Origin: Paratinospora sagittata
Taxonomy: Eukaryota; Streptophyta; Magnoliopsida; Ranunculales; Menispermaceae
Direction of reading: 5' to 3'
Assembly (NCBI GenBank): GCA_035771175.1
Contig: CM069593.1
Location: forward strand, 23,226,456 to 23,290,455
Length of the DNA stretch: 64,000 nucleotides
Shown one piece after another: positions 1 through 11,000 of the stretch (position 1 is its first letter; every line of letters begins with the position of its first letter). A program made the translations under genes and the position numbers. The notes under the pieces are model-generated. The model was not told where the DNA came from. It saw nothing but the letters and a program-made list of their open reading frames with translations, and ran no database searches.

Positions 1-135
1 TTGGCCTTGACGTTGTCGATCCTGTCGCTCTATTCTTGCAATTTTTTGGCGCAGCCGCTGGTTCGGTTCTTAGCTCTTATTTCCAGTGCCTCTTTCGGTT
101 GTGGCTTACGGTAATTTATAATTTTCGACATTCCA

Positions 136-3100
136 GTGGAATATTATCTGTTTCTTGGTTGCATCATGTCATCGGATAAGTTGGAATCATTCCATTTTCG
201 GTTTACTGGTAAAAATTATTCTGCTTGGGAGTTCCAATTTAAATTATTTGTCAAAGGAAAAGAATTGTGGGGTCATATTGATGGGAGTGTTCCAAGACCT
301 CAAGGTGTCGAGGCTTTATCTAAGTGGGACATTCATGATGCTCGGGTTATGACTTGGCTCCTTAACTCGGTTGAGCCTCACCTTGTTCTCAATTTGAGGC
401 CTTATAAAACTGCCACTGCTATGTGGAATTATCTTAACACGGTTTACAATCAAGACAACTCTGCTAAACGATTTCAATTGGAGTATGAGATGGCTAATTT
501 CACACAAGGCAGTCTCTCTATTGAGGAATATTTTTCTGGTTTTCAAACTCTTTGGGCTGACTATTGCGACATTGTTTATGCTAAAGTTCCCAATGCAGCT
601 CTCTCTGCTATCCAAGAAGTGCATGCAACCAGCAAGCGAGATCAATTCTTGATGAAGTTACGACCTGATTTTGAAATTGCCCGTTCTACTCTGATGAACC
701 GTCATCCTGTCCCATCTTTGGATGCTTGCTTGAGTGAACTTCTTCGTGAGGAGCAGCGTATCGTTAGTCATGCTACCATGGAACATCGGGCTAATGTTAG
801 TGCACCTGTTTCTGTGGCTTATGCAGCACAAGGGAGAAATAAGGGTAGAGACATGCGTGCTGTCCAGTGCTTTAGTTGTAAAGCTTTTGGCCATATTGCT
901 CGGGATTGTCCCAAGAAGTTCTGTAACTACTGCAAGAAACAGGGTCATATCATCTCTGCTTGTCCCATTCGACCTGAAAGGAAGCAGGGTACTGCTTATC
1001 ATGCCTCCACTGGTGCCTCTAGTTCTGCTGCATTGCCTGCTGCCTCGTCGGTTGTTCCTATTCCTGCTTCTCCAGCCTTGGCAAATTCGAACACACTCAC
1101 TCCTGAAATGGTACAACAGATGATCATTTCTGCTTTTTCTGCTTTTGGGTTCTCAGGTAATCATAAAGTTTCTTCTAAACCTTGGTATTTTGACTCCGGA
1201 GCCTCTAACCATATGACCAATACTATTGCTCTTTTTTCCAATGTCCGGAATTATGATGGAAATCTGAAAATTAACACTGCTGATGGCAGTTCTCTGCCTA
1301 TCAGTGTTGTTGGTGATCTTTCCTCTTCCTTAACTAATGTTTTTGTGTCTCCTGACCTCTCCACAAATCTTATTTTTGTTGGTCAATTGGTTGATAATAA
1401 TTGTCATGTCCATTTCTCCCATTCTGGTTGTGTTGTGCAGGATCAAGTGTCAGGGAAGATGATCGCAAAGGGGCCTAAAGTGGGACGACTCTTTCCTCTT
1501 CATGTTTCTCATTCCACTATTATTCCTCGTTTTCCTTCCCTTTCATTTGCATGTAATGTTGTTGATTCTAAAAATAAGACGTGGCATAGACGTCTAGGCC
1601 ACCCAAACTCTAATGTTCTTCGTACTTTATTTAATTCTGGATTATTGGGAAATAAAACATGCTTTTTTATTGATCTTTCATTTGATTGTACATCATGCAA
1701 ACTTGGCAAAAGTAAAGTTCTATCTTTTCCTCATCATGCATCTCATGCCTCACAATGTTTTGAGATTATTCATAGTGATGTTTGGGGGATTGCACCTGTT
1801 GTTTCTCATGCGCATTACAAGTACTTTGTTACTTTCATTGATGACTTTAGTCGCTTTACTTGGGTTTACTTCCTCCGGGCTAAGGGTGAAGTTTTTTCAA
1901 TCTTTAAGCGCTTTCTTGCACTTATTGAGACTCAATTCTCTGCCAGCATCAAGGTCTTGCGCTCTGATTCTGGCGGCGAATACATGTCTAATGAGTTTCA
2001 GGACTTTCTTCAGAGCAAAGGGATCCTTTCTCAACGTTCTTGTCCTTCGACACCACAGCAAAACGGTGTTGCTGAAAGGAAAAATCGCCACCTTCTTGAT
2101 GTAGTAAGAACTCTTTTACTTGAATCATCTGTTCCTCCTCGTTTTTGGTGTGAAGCACTTTCTACTGTAGTTCATTTGATCAATCGCTTACCCTCTCCTA
2201 CGATAAATCATGTTTCTCCTTTCTTTAAGTTGTTTGGTTATTCTCCTTTATATTCTGATCTTCGTACATTTGGTTGTGTTTGTTTTGTGCATCTTCCTCC
2301 TCATGAACGACATAAACTTACCGCTCAGTCTGTTAAGTGTGTTTTTCTTGATTATGCTATCCCTCACAAGGGTTATGTTTGTTATGATCCCCATGGTTGT
2401 CGTATACGGGTTTCCCGGAATGTGATTTTCTTTGAAAATCAATATTTCTTTCCATCTCATTTTGAGCTGCCATCTGCATCTGTATCTCTTCTGCCTATTT
2501 TTTCTGAATCTCCAACAATTGTGGAAAGGTTCAAACCCGGTTTTGTGTATGAGAGACGTAGTCGACATGAGTCTGGTTCCTTTGTGCCTCCTTCCGATCT
2601 TGACCCGGCGCCTGATCCTACTCCTGCTTCCACCACTCTTCGTCGGTCTACTCGTCCTTTTCGACCCCCTAATTGGTATGGTTTCTTCTCTCCTGTCTCT
2701 CTTGTCGCTACTTTATCCACTATTTTCATTCCCTCTTGCTACAAACAGGCCATGGAACATGAGTGTTGGCAAATTGCAATGCAAGCAGAACTTCAAGCAC
2801 TTGAGGAGAATCACACTTGGGATATTGTTCCTTGTCCCCCTACAGTCAAACCTATTGGGAGTAAATGGGTTTTTTCTGTGAAACTTCGTTCTGATGGCTC
2901 TTTGGACCGGTACAAAGCTCGCCTTGTAGCCCTGGGTAACAAGCAGGAATATGGGGTTGATTATGAGGAGACATTTGCTCCTGTTGCCAAAATGACCACG
3001 GTTCGAACCATCTTAGCTATTGTTGCTTCACAGTCGTGGCAACTACATCAGATGGATGTGAAGAATGCCTTTCTTCATGGTGATCTCCAAGAAGAGGTTT

Positions 3101-4263
3101 ACATGAAGCTTCCCTCTGGTATGACTATTTCTTCTCCTCATGATGTATGTAAGCTAAGGCGTTCTCTGTATGGGCTCAAGCAAGCGCCCCGCGCTTGGTT
3201 TGAGAAGTTTCGCGGTACACTTCTTTCATTCAGTTTTACACAAAGTCAATATGATTCTTCTCTCTTCTTCCACAAATCTACGTCGGGTATAGTTATTCTC
3301 TTGGTTTATGTGGATGATATTATCATTACTGGCACTGATTGTGGTTTGATTACTAAGCTTCAACAGCTGTTACATGTAACTTTCCATATGAAAGATCTTG
3401 GCCAGCTCACATACTTCTTAGGATTGGAAGTTCATCATCAAGCCCATGGCATTTTCGTGAACCAGCATAAGTATATTCAAGATCTTATCACTTTGGCTGG
3501 TTTGGAGGACACTGCTTCTGTTGATACTCCTATGGAGGTAAATGTCAAATACAGAAAAGATGAAGGGGACCTTCTGGATGATCCTACTCTCTATCGGCGC
3601 TTGGTTGGGAGTCTTATCTACTTGACCACTACTCGACCTGATATCTCCTATGCTATCCATCAGGTCAGTCAATTTATGTCTTCTCCTCGGCATCTCCATC
3701 TTGCTGCCGTTCGCCGCATCATTCACTATCTTCGAGGATCACCAACTCGTGGATTGTTCTTTCCTTCCGAATCCTCTCTTCAACTTGTTGCCTATAGTGA
3801 TGCTGATTGGGCTGGGTGTCCGGATACACGTCGATCTACTATAGGTTGGTGTATGTTTTTAGGTGATGCATTAATTTCTTGGCGATGTAAGAAACAAGAT
3901 CGTGTTTCTAAATCCTCTATTGAGGCTGAGTATCGTGCCATGTCTACTGCTTGTTCTGAAATTGTATGGCTGCGTGGTCTCCTTGAGGAGCTTGGGTTTC
4001 CTCAGACTACTTCTACCCCTCTTCATGCTGATAACACTAGTGCTATTCAGATTGCCACCAATCCTGTTTTCCATGAACGCACCAAGCACATTGAAGTTGA
4101 TTGTCATTCTATTCGAGACACTTTGGAAAGTCGGGTGATATTTCTTCCTCACATCTCTTCTGATCTCCAAGTGGCTGATATCTTCACCAAAGCTATGACT
4201 CGACAACGACATCAATTTCTTGTTGGCAAATTGTTGCTGATTGACTTACCCGCATCAATTTGA
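136..4263 (+). CDS. Copia gag-pol polyprotein, intact ORF
   Basis: This 1375-residue ORF has no stop or frameshift. The start may be the inner ATG at 166, because homology-like gag sequence begins there. Numbered from the ATG at 136, the Gag region ends with two CCHC knuckles (C245 to C258, and one starting at C263). The protease motif WYFDSGAS begins at W350. The GAG-pre-integrase motif begins near T482. The integrase triad is D548, D611 and E647 with the usual 35-residue spacing. The reverse transcriptase has YVDD with D1060 and D1061. RNase H starts at YSDADW near D1222, and the tail contains the usual ADIFTKA motif. All catalytic residues I looked for are present, so it may still be competent. 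The encoded enzymes mature, copy and integrate the element's RNA genome. Confidence 0.95.
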   Translation: MEYYLFLGCIMSSDKLESFHFRFTGKNYSAWEFQFKLFVKGKELWGHIDGSVPRPQGVEALSKWDIHDARVMTWLLNSVEPHLVLNLRPYKTATAMWNYLNTVYNQDNSAKRFQLEYEMANFTQGSLSIEEYFSGFQTLWADYCDIVYAKVPNAALSAIQEVHATSKRDQFLMKLRPDFEIARSTLMNRHPVPSLDACLSELLREEQRIVSHATMEHRANVSAPVSVAYAAQGRNKGRDMRAVQCFSCKAFGHIARDCPKKFCNYCKKQGHIISACPIRPERKQGTAYHASTGASSSAALPAASSVVPIPASPALANSNTLTPEMVQQMIISAFSAFGFSGNHKVSSKPWYFDSGASNHMTNTIALFSNVRNYDGNLKINTADGSSLPISVVGDLSSSLTNVFVSPDLSTNLIFVGQLVDNNCHVHFSHSGCVVQDQVSGKMIAKGPKVGRLFPLHVSHSTIIPRFPSLSFACNVVDSKNKTWHRRLGHPNSNVLRTLFNSGLLGNKTCFFIDLSFDCTSCKLGKSKVLSFPHHASHASQCFEIIHSDVWGIAPVVSHAHYKYFVTFIDDFSRFTWVYFLRAKGEVFSIFKRFLALIETQFSASIKVLRSDSGGEYMSNEFQDFLQSKGILSQRSCPSTPQQNGVAERKNRHLLDVVRTLLLESSVPPRFWCEALSTVVHLINRLPSPTINHVSPFFKLFGYSPLYSDLRTFGCVCFVHLPPHERHKLTAQSVKCVFLDYAIPHKGYVCYDPHGCRIRVSRNVIFFENQYFFPSHFELPSASVSLLPIFSESPTIVERFKPGFVYERRSRHESGSFVPPSDLDPAPDPTPASTTLRRSTRPFRPPNWYGFFSPVSLVATLSTIFIPSCYKQAMEHECWQIAMQAELQALEENHTWDIVPCPPTVKPIGSKWVFSVKLRSDGSLDRYKARLVALGNKQEYGVDYEETFAPVAKMTTVRTILAIVASQSWQLHQMDVKNAFLHGDLQEEVYMKLPSGMTISSPHDVCKLRRSLYGLKQAPRAWFEKFRGTLLSFSFTQSQYDSSLFFHKSTSGIVILLVYVDDIIITGTDCGLITKLQQLLHVTFHMKDLGQLTYFLGLEVHHQAHGIFVNQHKYIQDLITLAGLEDTASVDTPMEVNVKYRKDEGDLLDDPTLYRRLVGSLIYLTTTRPDISYAIHQVSQFMSSPRHLHLAAVRRIIHYLRGSPTRGLFFPSESSLQLVAYSDADWAGCPDTRRSTIGWCMFLGDALISWRCKKQDRVSKSSIEAEYRAMSTACSEIVWLRGLLEELGFPQTTSTPLHADNTSAIQIATNPVFHERTKHIEVDCHSIRDTLESRVIFLPHISSDLQVADIFTKAMTRQRHQFLVGKLLLIDLPASI

Positions 4264-4270
4264 GGGGGGA

Positions 4271-4537
4271 TGTTACCGAGTATACAAATTTAGAAGTTTA
4301 TGCAATTTAGGACTCTATTATTATTAGCTGTATATATTATCTTACCATGTATAGATGCTACAGATTAGGAATCTGTTAGATATATATTATCTTACCATGT
4401 ATAGATGCTACAGATTAGGAATCTGTTAGACTACATGTATAGCATATATCAATATATATAATGAAAGGAACGCCGAATGAAAGGGCAACTTTTCCAAACC
4501 TCTCTTCGTATTTTTCTAGTATCTTAGTATTTTGACA
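4271..4537 (+). repeat. 3' LTR of the first copia element
   Basis: The LTR begins TGTTACCGAG right after the purine tract that follows the pol stop, and it ends TTTTGACA, giving 267 bp with TG/CA ends. It contains a perfect 50-bp tandem duplication (4331-4380 and 4381-4430) spanning tatatattatcttaccatg. The left LTR is not in the window, so divergence and age cannot be read. Confidence 0.85.
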
Positions 4538-4695
4538 TAAACATCCTCCACCAAAGAACCATCATCCTTTTTTGCTTTAGAGATGAATGATTTTAATCTT
4601 CTGTTACTTAAGATCCTGTGATAGAAGCTAGTATTAACATCCCCATCTTTAAGCCACTGGATTTTAGTCCGTTGTCCCGCCATTCTAGCTTCTCT

Positions 4696-5052
4696 CTAGC
4701 ACAAATCAATCATCTCAATCTTAGCTTTCGCCCTAAGGTCAGTCAACTCAGTAAACATCTCATTATGGCCTTCCAAGAAATCAATGCACCCAATGAGCTC
4801 CTTAAGGTCCCTCTTTTTAATGGAGACCAAGCCAAAAACCTCGGTATTCCCCTTGTTAAGAAGCAGCTTGATCACCTTTAGCTTAAACATGAATTTGTGA
4901 CCTTCCTGATCAACAGCAGGCACAACATCCCACCACCTTCTGATTAATTCTAAAAAAATCGAATGATGCAGCCATGCATTTTCGAACCGAAAAGGTGAAG
5001 GTCCCCACTGAATGGCTGTAGAGTCAAGAATAATTGGGCAATGATCTGACAC
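4696..5052 (-). pseudogene. LINE ORF2 endonuclease end and pre-RT linker
   Basis: The segment begins SDHCPIIL, the conserved last motif of LINE endonucleases, and continues with GPSPFRFENAWL and a KLKVIKLLLNK stretch typical of the linker before the RT domain. It lies downstream of the 5156-5713 endonuclease fragment on the minus strand, separated by a frameshift or stop. No complete product is possible. Confidence 0.8.
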
Positions 5053-5155
5053 TACTCGCGGAAGGGCTTCTTGCCTACAACACGGAAATACGACCTCCTA
5101 ACCTGAAGAGAAAAGGAATCTGTCCAATCTTCAACAAATTAGGGGTTCTCGAAAA

Positions 5156-5713
5156 TTAGACCACGTCACTCGAGCATTCATAAGAAGAGGATCCCCTAAG
5201 ATTGAGTTTACCAATCAGTGAGTAAAAGATCTGCATACTAGTGGTCAGTCTTAAACTATTAATTTTCTCCCCAACATTCTGAACAATATTAAAGTCACCT
5301 CCCAAACACCACCTGTCACCACATATCACACTAAGACAAGCAATCTCGTCCCAAAAGTTCATTCTCTTCACAAATCCACAAGGACCATAAATATTTGACA
5401 ACCACCACCCATTATTACCTCCATCGGAAATCAACACTGAAAACGAGAAATCCCCAATAAGGTTATCACTGACATTCACCACTTGAGAATCCCAAGCAAT
5501 AATGATACCACCAGCTGAACCAATAGCAAGTAAGGAAATCCAGCTCTTGAAACGAGACCCCCACAACTGAGAAATTAAAAGACGATCTACTTCTTGTTTC
5601 TTGGTTTCTTGAAAAATTACAATGTCCGGTTTAGCCTTCCCCAACGTTCTTTTGATAATGCATTTCTTCCTACTCGACCCACGACTTCTTATATTCCATG
5701 ATAGAATCTTCAT
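5156..5713 (-). pseudogene. LINE ORF2 endonuclease domain (APE-like)
   Basis: The reading frame opens with MKILSWNIRS, the usual start of plant LINE ORF2, followed by FQETK (catalytic Glu) and later GGDFNIV, both typical of endonuclease/exonuclease/phosphatase domains. This domain nicks target DNA for target-primed reverse transcription. The frame is open for 185 codons but stops at 5156. The next part of ORF2 (4696-5052, beginning SDHCPIIL) is in a different frame, so the protein is broken. Confidence 0.85.
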
Positions 5714-5898
5714 TTATTAACTCCACCTTTCCGTTTTGTTGCCTTGACACTAGCGGCAATATCCTTTAGAGTAACACATGCATCCTCACCCTGCATCCTA
5801 GTAACAGTAATCGTAGACCATTGTAGGAGATCAGTAAGAGGCTCTAAAGAATCACATGATGCATTGTTTGCCTGAATCCCCTTAATTGTGGCACACAA
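5710..5898 (-). pseudogene. LINE ORF1 C-terminal fragment
   Basis: Sixty-two codons end in a basic tail (KATKRKGGVNK). The TGA stop overlaps the ATG of the endonuclease ORF (an ATGA overlap at 5710-5713), as is common between ORF1 and ORF2 of plant LINEs. No zinc knuckle or DUF4283 part is left because the sequence is cut at the inversion junction. The apparent ATG at 5898 is within the junction and is not a real start. The identification rests on position rather than on a recognised domain. Confidence 0.6.
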
Positions 5899-5906
5899 TT
5901 AAGGGG
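5878..5906. repeat. 13-bp palindrome at the LINE polarity switch
   Basis: The left arm, 5878-5890 (ccccttaattgtg), is the exact reverse complement of the right arm, 5894-5906, with a 3-base spacer (gca). Minus-strand LINE sequence ends and plus-strand LINE sequence begins here. Read outward, both sides encode T-I-K-G, so the two halves share this short sequence. Confidence 0.9.
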
Positions 5907-7760
5907 TTCTCGGTTGGCAAAAATAATGTAGAGGTTTCTCATCTTATGTTTGTTGATGGCACTATGTTTCTTCTTGATGACGAGGAAAGGAATGTGGTGA
6001 ATGCACTTGACATACTTCAGTGCTTTTGCTAGTTGTCTAGTCTCAGAGTGAACTTGGTGAATAGTCAGTTGGTTGGTATTAATTGTAACCAGGAGGCGTT
6101 GGTCAGGGTGGCTACTCGAATCGGTTGTTCTATTGGTTCTTGGCCTCTTAAGTACCTCGGTTTGCTATTAGGTGGGAATCCTAGATGTTATTCATTTTGG
6201 GATTCGATGGTTGCAAAGATTTCTCATAGACTTGACGGGTCGAGGGGTGGTCGCCTTGCTCTTATCAATTCAGTATTGTCATCAATTCCAACATATTATT
6301 TCTCCCTTTTTCAAATTTCAGTCACAGTGGCTAAGATTGTTGAGAGAAAAATTAAAGCCCTTTTGTGGAAGTGGGCAGATAAGAGTAGTGGGACTCACCT
6401 TATCAATTGGGACGTGGTACAGAGGCCGCGTCATAAAGGCGGATTGGGTGTGGGTATGAAAATTCTACAGGGTGGATCAGTCTTTTGAGAAAAGGTTATC
6501 ATTAGCAAGTATGGGAATATTGAGTTCAGCAGAAGGATAATCCCTACCACACGTTCTACCTTTCGTAATCCTTGGAAATATATTTTCTCGTTACTTCTAT
6601 TTTGTTTCCTCATTTTCAGCCCATCTTAGGAGATGGTAGGAGTTTTAGATTTTGGGATGATAGGCGGTTAATTGACTCCCCCTTGCCGACCTTTTTCCAA
6701 GACTTTATCATGCATCTTCATTCCCCTACCATACCATTGACCACTTTACCGTTTCTTATGATATAGGGGGACCTTTTTAGTGGAATATTTGCAATCCTTG
6801 TCATCTTACAGTTGGACAACGGGTTGAATATAACAATTTACTATTTGTGCTATAACAGGTTCACTTGTCTTTAGGTCCTAATCGTTTCGATTGGGCCCTT
6901 CATCACTCTGGCCAGTATTCGTGTCAGCCTTTGTTTCAGTTCTTAATTGATAACCCTTTCATCCCTTTGTTTCCTATTTTCAACTTGATTTGGGAAGCTC
7001 TTGTTCCATCAAAAGTTAAAGTGTTTGGATGAATTTTGACCCATAATAAGCTTAGCATGGGTGATGTGCTTCAAAAGCGTTATCCTCATTTTTATTTGCA
7101 ACCTCATCGTTGTTCTTTGTATTTTAATAGTGCTGACGATGTTGGCCATTTGTTCTTCAGCTGCTCTTTTGCATTGTGAATTTGGAATGAATGACATTCT
7201 AGACTTAAAAATTGTTTCTCTGCCCCCACCTCGTTCAAAGAGGACTTTATGATCTCTTACATTACAAGTCTTAATGGAAAGCAAGTAATGATGCGTTCAG
7301 CTAATTTGGTGTCCATTTAAATGATTTGGTTGGAACGAAACCGTCGTATCTATGATGGTGGTATTAGGACAACTTAGGATGTTTCGAATGATGTGTTGAT
7401 GTTAGCTAGTTCATGGTTAATGGCCTTCAAGATTAACGAAAATTTCTCTATTAACGGTTAGATTAGGAACTGGGGAGCGTTTGAATTGACCTATTGCTAT
7501 ATTGTTTGGTTTTCTTTTGGAGAGTTGGACTTGTTTTTTTCTTTTCTTTGTTGGATCTTGAGGACCTTTGATGCTCCTTTCTTTATTTTCAGCTTTTTCA
7601 CAACTAGATGAGATCAACTAAATGAGTCGACTCCTTCCAACTCACTCTATTCGGGTATAAATCTTCTTAAGTTGTGTTACAGATAAGTCTCTTCTTAACT
7701 CGTAAAAATTGCAAAACAAGATAATCACTTAATAGTTCAAAAAAAAAAATAAAAAAAAAT
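5894..7760 (+). mobile_element. LINE, 3' half with decayed RT and zf-RVT domains
   Basis: The half begins just before the RT active-site strand: HLMFVDGTMFL at about 5940 stands where LINEs usually have a HLxFADDT-type motif. It runs through the thumb region (LKYLGLLLGGNP near 6150, RLALINSVLSSIPTYY near 6250, open from 6033 to 6488). A zf-RVT-like segment follows at about 6980-7240 (VPSKVKVFG, then GHLFFSCSFA). There are several stops. An A-rich tail at about 7739-7760 marks the 3' end. The catalytic A-D-D is degraded to V-D-G, so it is inactive. Confidence 0.82.
6033..6488 (+). pseudogene. LINE reverse transcriptase C-terminal fragment
   Basis: An open stretch of 151 codons contains the LINE thumb-region signature (WPLKYLGLLLGG, GGRLALINSVLSSIPTYY, GTHLINWDVVQRP). 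The stop at about 6030 (CFC then stop) separates it from the active-site strand just upstream, and it ends in a stop at 6488. It is therefore a fragment of ORF2, not a gene. Confidence 0.82.
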
Positions 7761-7769
7761 GACGATTCA

Positions 7770-8010
7770 CTCTAGGATGAAGAAGACCAAATTCAGCTCA
7801 AGCAGTGATGATCAGGCAGCCATTTGGGAGCCCTTGGCAACCTCTCAAACATTCTTTACAACCTAAGACCTGCCACTTAGAGTTCTTGCCCAATCCCAAG
7901 GAATAATTTCCTCACCAGCTTTGAGAAATAGAACAGATACAAGCTTTCCCCCTTGCTCTCGTAACCAATTCGACATGAATGTTCCTCTCAAATCTATTCT
8001 CCAAGATTCG
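7770..8010 (-). other. Probable ELP6 3' untranslated region
   Basis: This is non-coding sequence between the ELP6 stop and the A-rich end of the LINE. No canonical plus-strand or minus-strand gene is visible in it. The LINE tail therefore ends about 250 bp past the ELP6 stop codon. The exact polyadenylation site cannot be placed. Confidence 0.4.
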
Positions 8011-11000
8011 TCAAGTCTGACTCCCGGAATAGAAGTACTCAACACTATTTTCTTTGACCTTGTACTGGAAATTATATTTCCTTTTTGTCGAATTTCCAGG
8101 CCTATTGACAATTCCTTTGTTCAATACTGTCAGCTGCAACAAAGAAAAGAATAAATAATGTATTTAGAGAGAAAAAGTAACATTTAAAATCAAGTGCAAC
8201 GCATCGATTTCAGTTCGTATCCAAAATGATGCACTGCGTCAGAGCAGAAGAAGCCAGAGGAAAGCTACTCAATTTAATGGTGAAGTCACAGATGAGATGA
8301 CCCTCAAGAAAGTATGATACTTAGCACAATGGTTGACACACAACAATGCAGTTGCCCCCAAAGTGCCTGGACAATGTTCGGGCAACTCAACAAATTTCAA
8401 CACCATGGTTCATGACCAACACTAGTTGAAGTTCAAACATAACAGAAGAATAAGCACACTGAGAAATCATCGAAAAAGGATAATGATGATCTCACCTGTC
8501 CATGAACATCAGCAGCCAAACCAGTTGCCAAGGGTTTAGCCTTTATCATAACATCTGCAAGGTACTCCATCTCTAAATTGAGTGTTGGGCCCTCTGTGTT
8601 TGAATAGATATCTTCGTGATTCAGTATAACCAACGAGCAACCCTTGGCAGAAGAGAAAAAATGAATTAGTAACTGGAGCAAGTCCCGAAAAAGAGGTGAA
8701 GGAAAATAACAGGGAGTTAAAAGTTGCCACTGGGTCTTACGAATTCAGAGGTTAATGTGTGGCAATAATGCAGAAAATCAAGGACATAACTCGAAGAACC
8801 ATGAGCAGCCACCTCTAGAAGAGAGAGATCATCTATCATAATGGTTATGCTGCTTTTCTTATTTTCAGGCAAGGAACTAACTTCCACAGCTTTGTAGACT
8901 TTTTGAAACAACTCAAACAATCCACTTTGAGTTGTGGTTCCTTCAAACTCATCTATAAAAAACAAACCAAGAACAATTAACCGCATATCAAACTATTTAA
9001 AAAAAATTAAATTAAACAATTGGCTATTTATTTTGTGCTATTTAGAGGTAAACTAAGATCTCATGAAATAGAAGGATACTAATCCTGCATTATGATTATT
9101 TTAGGAATGGTTCCATTACCCACAGGCTCAATACCTTTTCAGATCAAATTACTAATAACTGTCACCAACCAAATTCCTGGTGAGATCCATCACAATGGAT
9201 GTTCATACTCAAGGTCGCAGAGTTCAAACATTGTAGGCATTGGAAAAAAAAAACAGAGAGTACTGGTTTACATAAGCATTTATGAATTATGGAGTTAATC
9301 CAAGACCTGACTTGCCCTTCAGTGAGCCAGCTTACAAACTATGAATTGCTTTTTTATATAAAATTATTGAACCCATATTTGTAAAATTCCAGGAAGGCAT
9401 AACAAATAATTTTCACGTCCAATAATCTTAGAACATAAATTTTCCTATAAATAAATACTAAGATCTTGGTGACAGGTGACTAGCAAGAATTCCTTTACCT
9501 GTTTTTCTCACCTGGACATTCCACCTTAAGCATGTCAAAGAAGATGAATCTACCAGTTTGTTTGTGCGAGGCTAAGTTGCATCCCTGTTGTCCCCAAAAT
9601 AAAATAAAAAAATGAACGCAACTCAACTAAGCCTTTTCCCAACAATAAAATAAAATAATACAACATAAAAAATAAATAAAAAAATCCAAATACTCACTCA
9701 TCAAGAGAATAATAATAATCCAAAATCCCATTGCCTAAGCACTACATATTTTTCCAATAAACACAGAATGACTGAACTCAACAAGGCATTTTCCCAGGTA
9801 CATGGGGTTAGCAAAGTAAATAATGATTGTGAAAGATTTTGTTATCTTTTTTGGTAAGAGTAGAACTATAGGATTCCTTGTTAATCAAAGACAATAACCA
9901 AAAAATTTAGGAAAATAAAGAGACTACGACTAGAAAGTTCTAGATGAACTATTAGTATCCACAGGAATCAATAGAAAAGGAAAATCCCTTATGATACCCT
10001 AGTCGGCCCAGTTAAAAAACAAGTGTTAAAAAGTATGACCAAGGGGAAAAATTAAAATAAATGAGGAAATTTGGTGATGCCTTTTACCATTTGATGGAGT
10101 GTCTTGTTAAGTAATTTGACACACCAGGTCTTCCAACTGAATCTTCTCTTCTATACAACAAGTCCTCAACTGATGACTTCTCTAGTCTAGTCAAAAGTGC
10201 TTCATATCTACTCATTACCTCCATCATCACCCTCACTTATCTTTTCACCACTATTTACTCTTTAGAACCTTCTGCTAGTATATATATTCTTTCTCATTTG
10301 CAGTGTCATCGTTTGGGTTTTTAATGCATAAGAACAAAACAAACTAATATTACCAATCTGGGCTACTTCTCAACTTTCATCAGCACTTCTCTTTCTGCTT
10401 ATATCATAAATAATTGCAACATACTAGCATTCTTTCAGACTCAAAACAAACACTTGATTCTCACAGTTATAGAAGTTTCATGATGTAAGTAAATTTGCTG
10501 TCTTTATTCGGTCATTATGAATTTTAAGCACGAGTAAAAGACAAGAAAAAATTAATAATAAAGAGAAGTGAACCAAGTTTGAAAACGTCCACTCCATCAG
10601 AATTAATCATCAATTCCTTAGAGATTTACACAAAAATCTGATTCTCATGACAAAATCACTCATAAGCAATCTAATTGAGAGAGCTAACTCGAAAACCAAA
10701 TGCCGCAAATCCCTACTCCATGTCTCCATCTAATATTCCCCCACAAACAGAGCGATCAGGAAACACATTTTGCATGTTTAGTAAGCCAACATTTTCATTC
10801 ATCGATTTCACATTTAAGAAATCCGGTTGAATACAATCAGAACAATAATAACAATAGCAATTCCCCACTTCAAGAACAACGAGTTCAACAAAATGCTCCA
10901 AAGAATAAAATAAATAAATTTAAGGAAGCAGCTTACGAGTTTCTTCAAGATGCGTTCGTAGTGAGGCAAAGGCCGAGCGTAGGCGACGAAGATAACGATC

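Larger units (their letters stand above)
1..4537 (+). mobile_element. Ty1-copia LTR retrotransposon, 5' end outside window
   Basis: The element is in the order gag, protease, integrase, reverse transcriptase, RNase H, which is the copia order. It has one uninterrupted polyprotein ORF, then a purine-rich tract at about 4261-4270 and a 3' LTR. The 5' LTR and primer-binding site are not visible, so they lie upstream of base 1; bases 1-135 are leader. The sequence after 4537 continues directly as minus-strand LINE coding sequence, so this element inserted into a LINE. The bases just after the LTR (4538-4542, taaac) would be the right target-site duplication, but its partner is outside the window. 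The unbroken ORF suggests a young insertion. Confidence 0.93.
4538..5890 (-). mobile_element. LINE, inverted 5' half
   Basis: On the minus strand, reading away from 5890, the order is ORF1 C-terminus, endonuclease, linker, and start of the reverse transcriptase domain, which is the sense order of a plant L1-type LINE. The copia insertion at 4537/4538 cuts it just after a typical 'FISKAKKDDGSLVEDV' segment of the early RT region. The remainder of RT from this half would lie upstream of the window. Its 5' end abuts a plus-strand LINE 3' half at 5891-5893. Confidence 0.85.
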
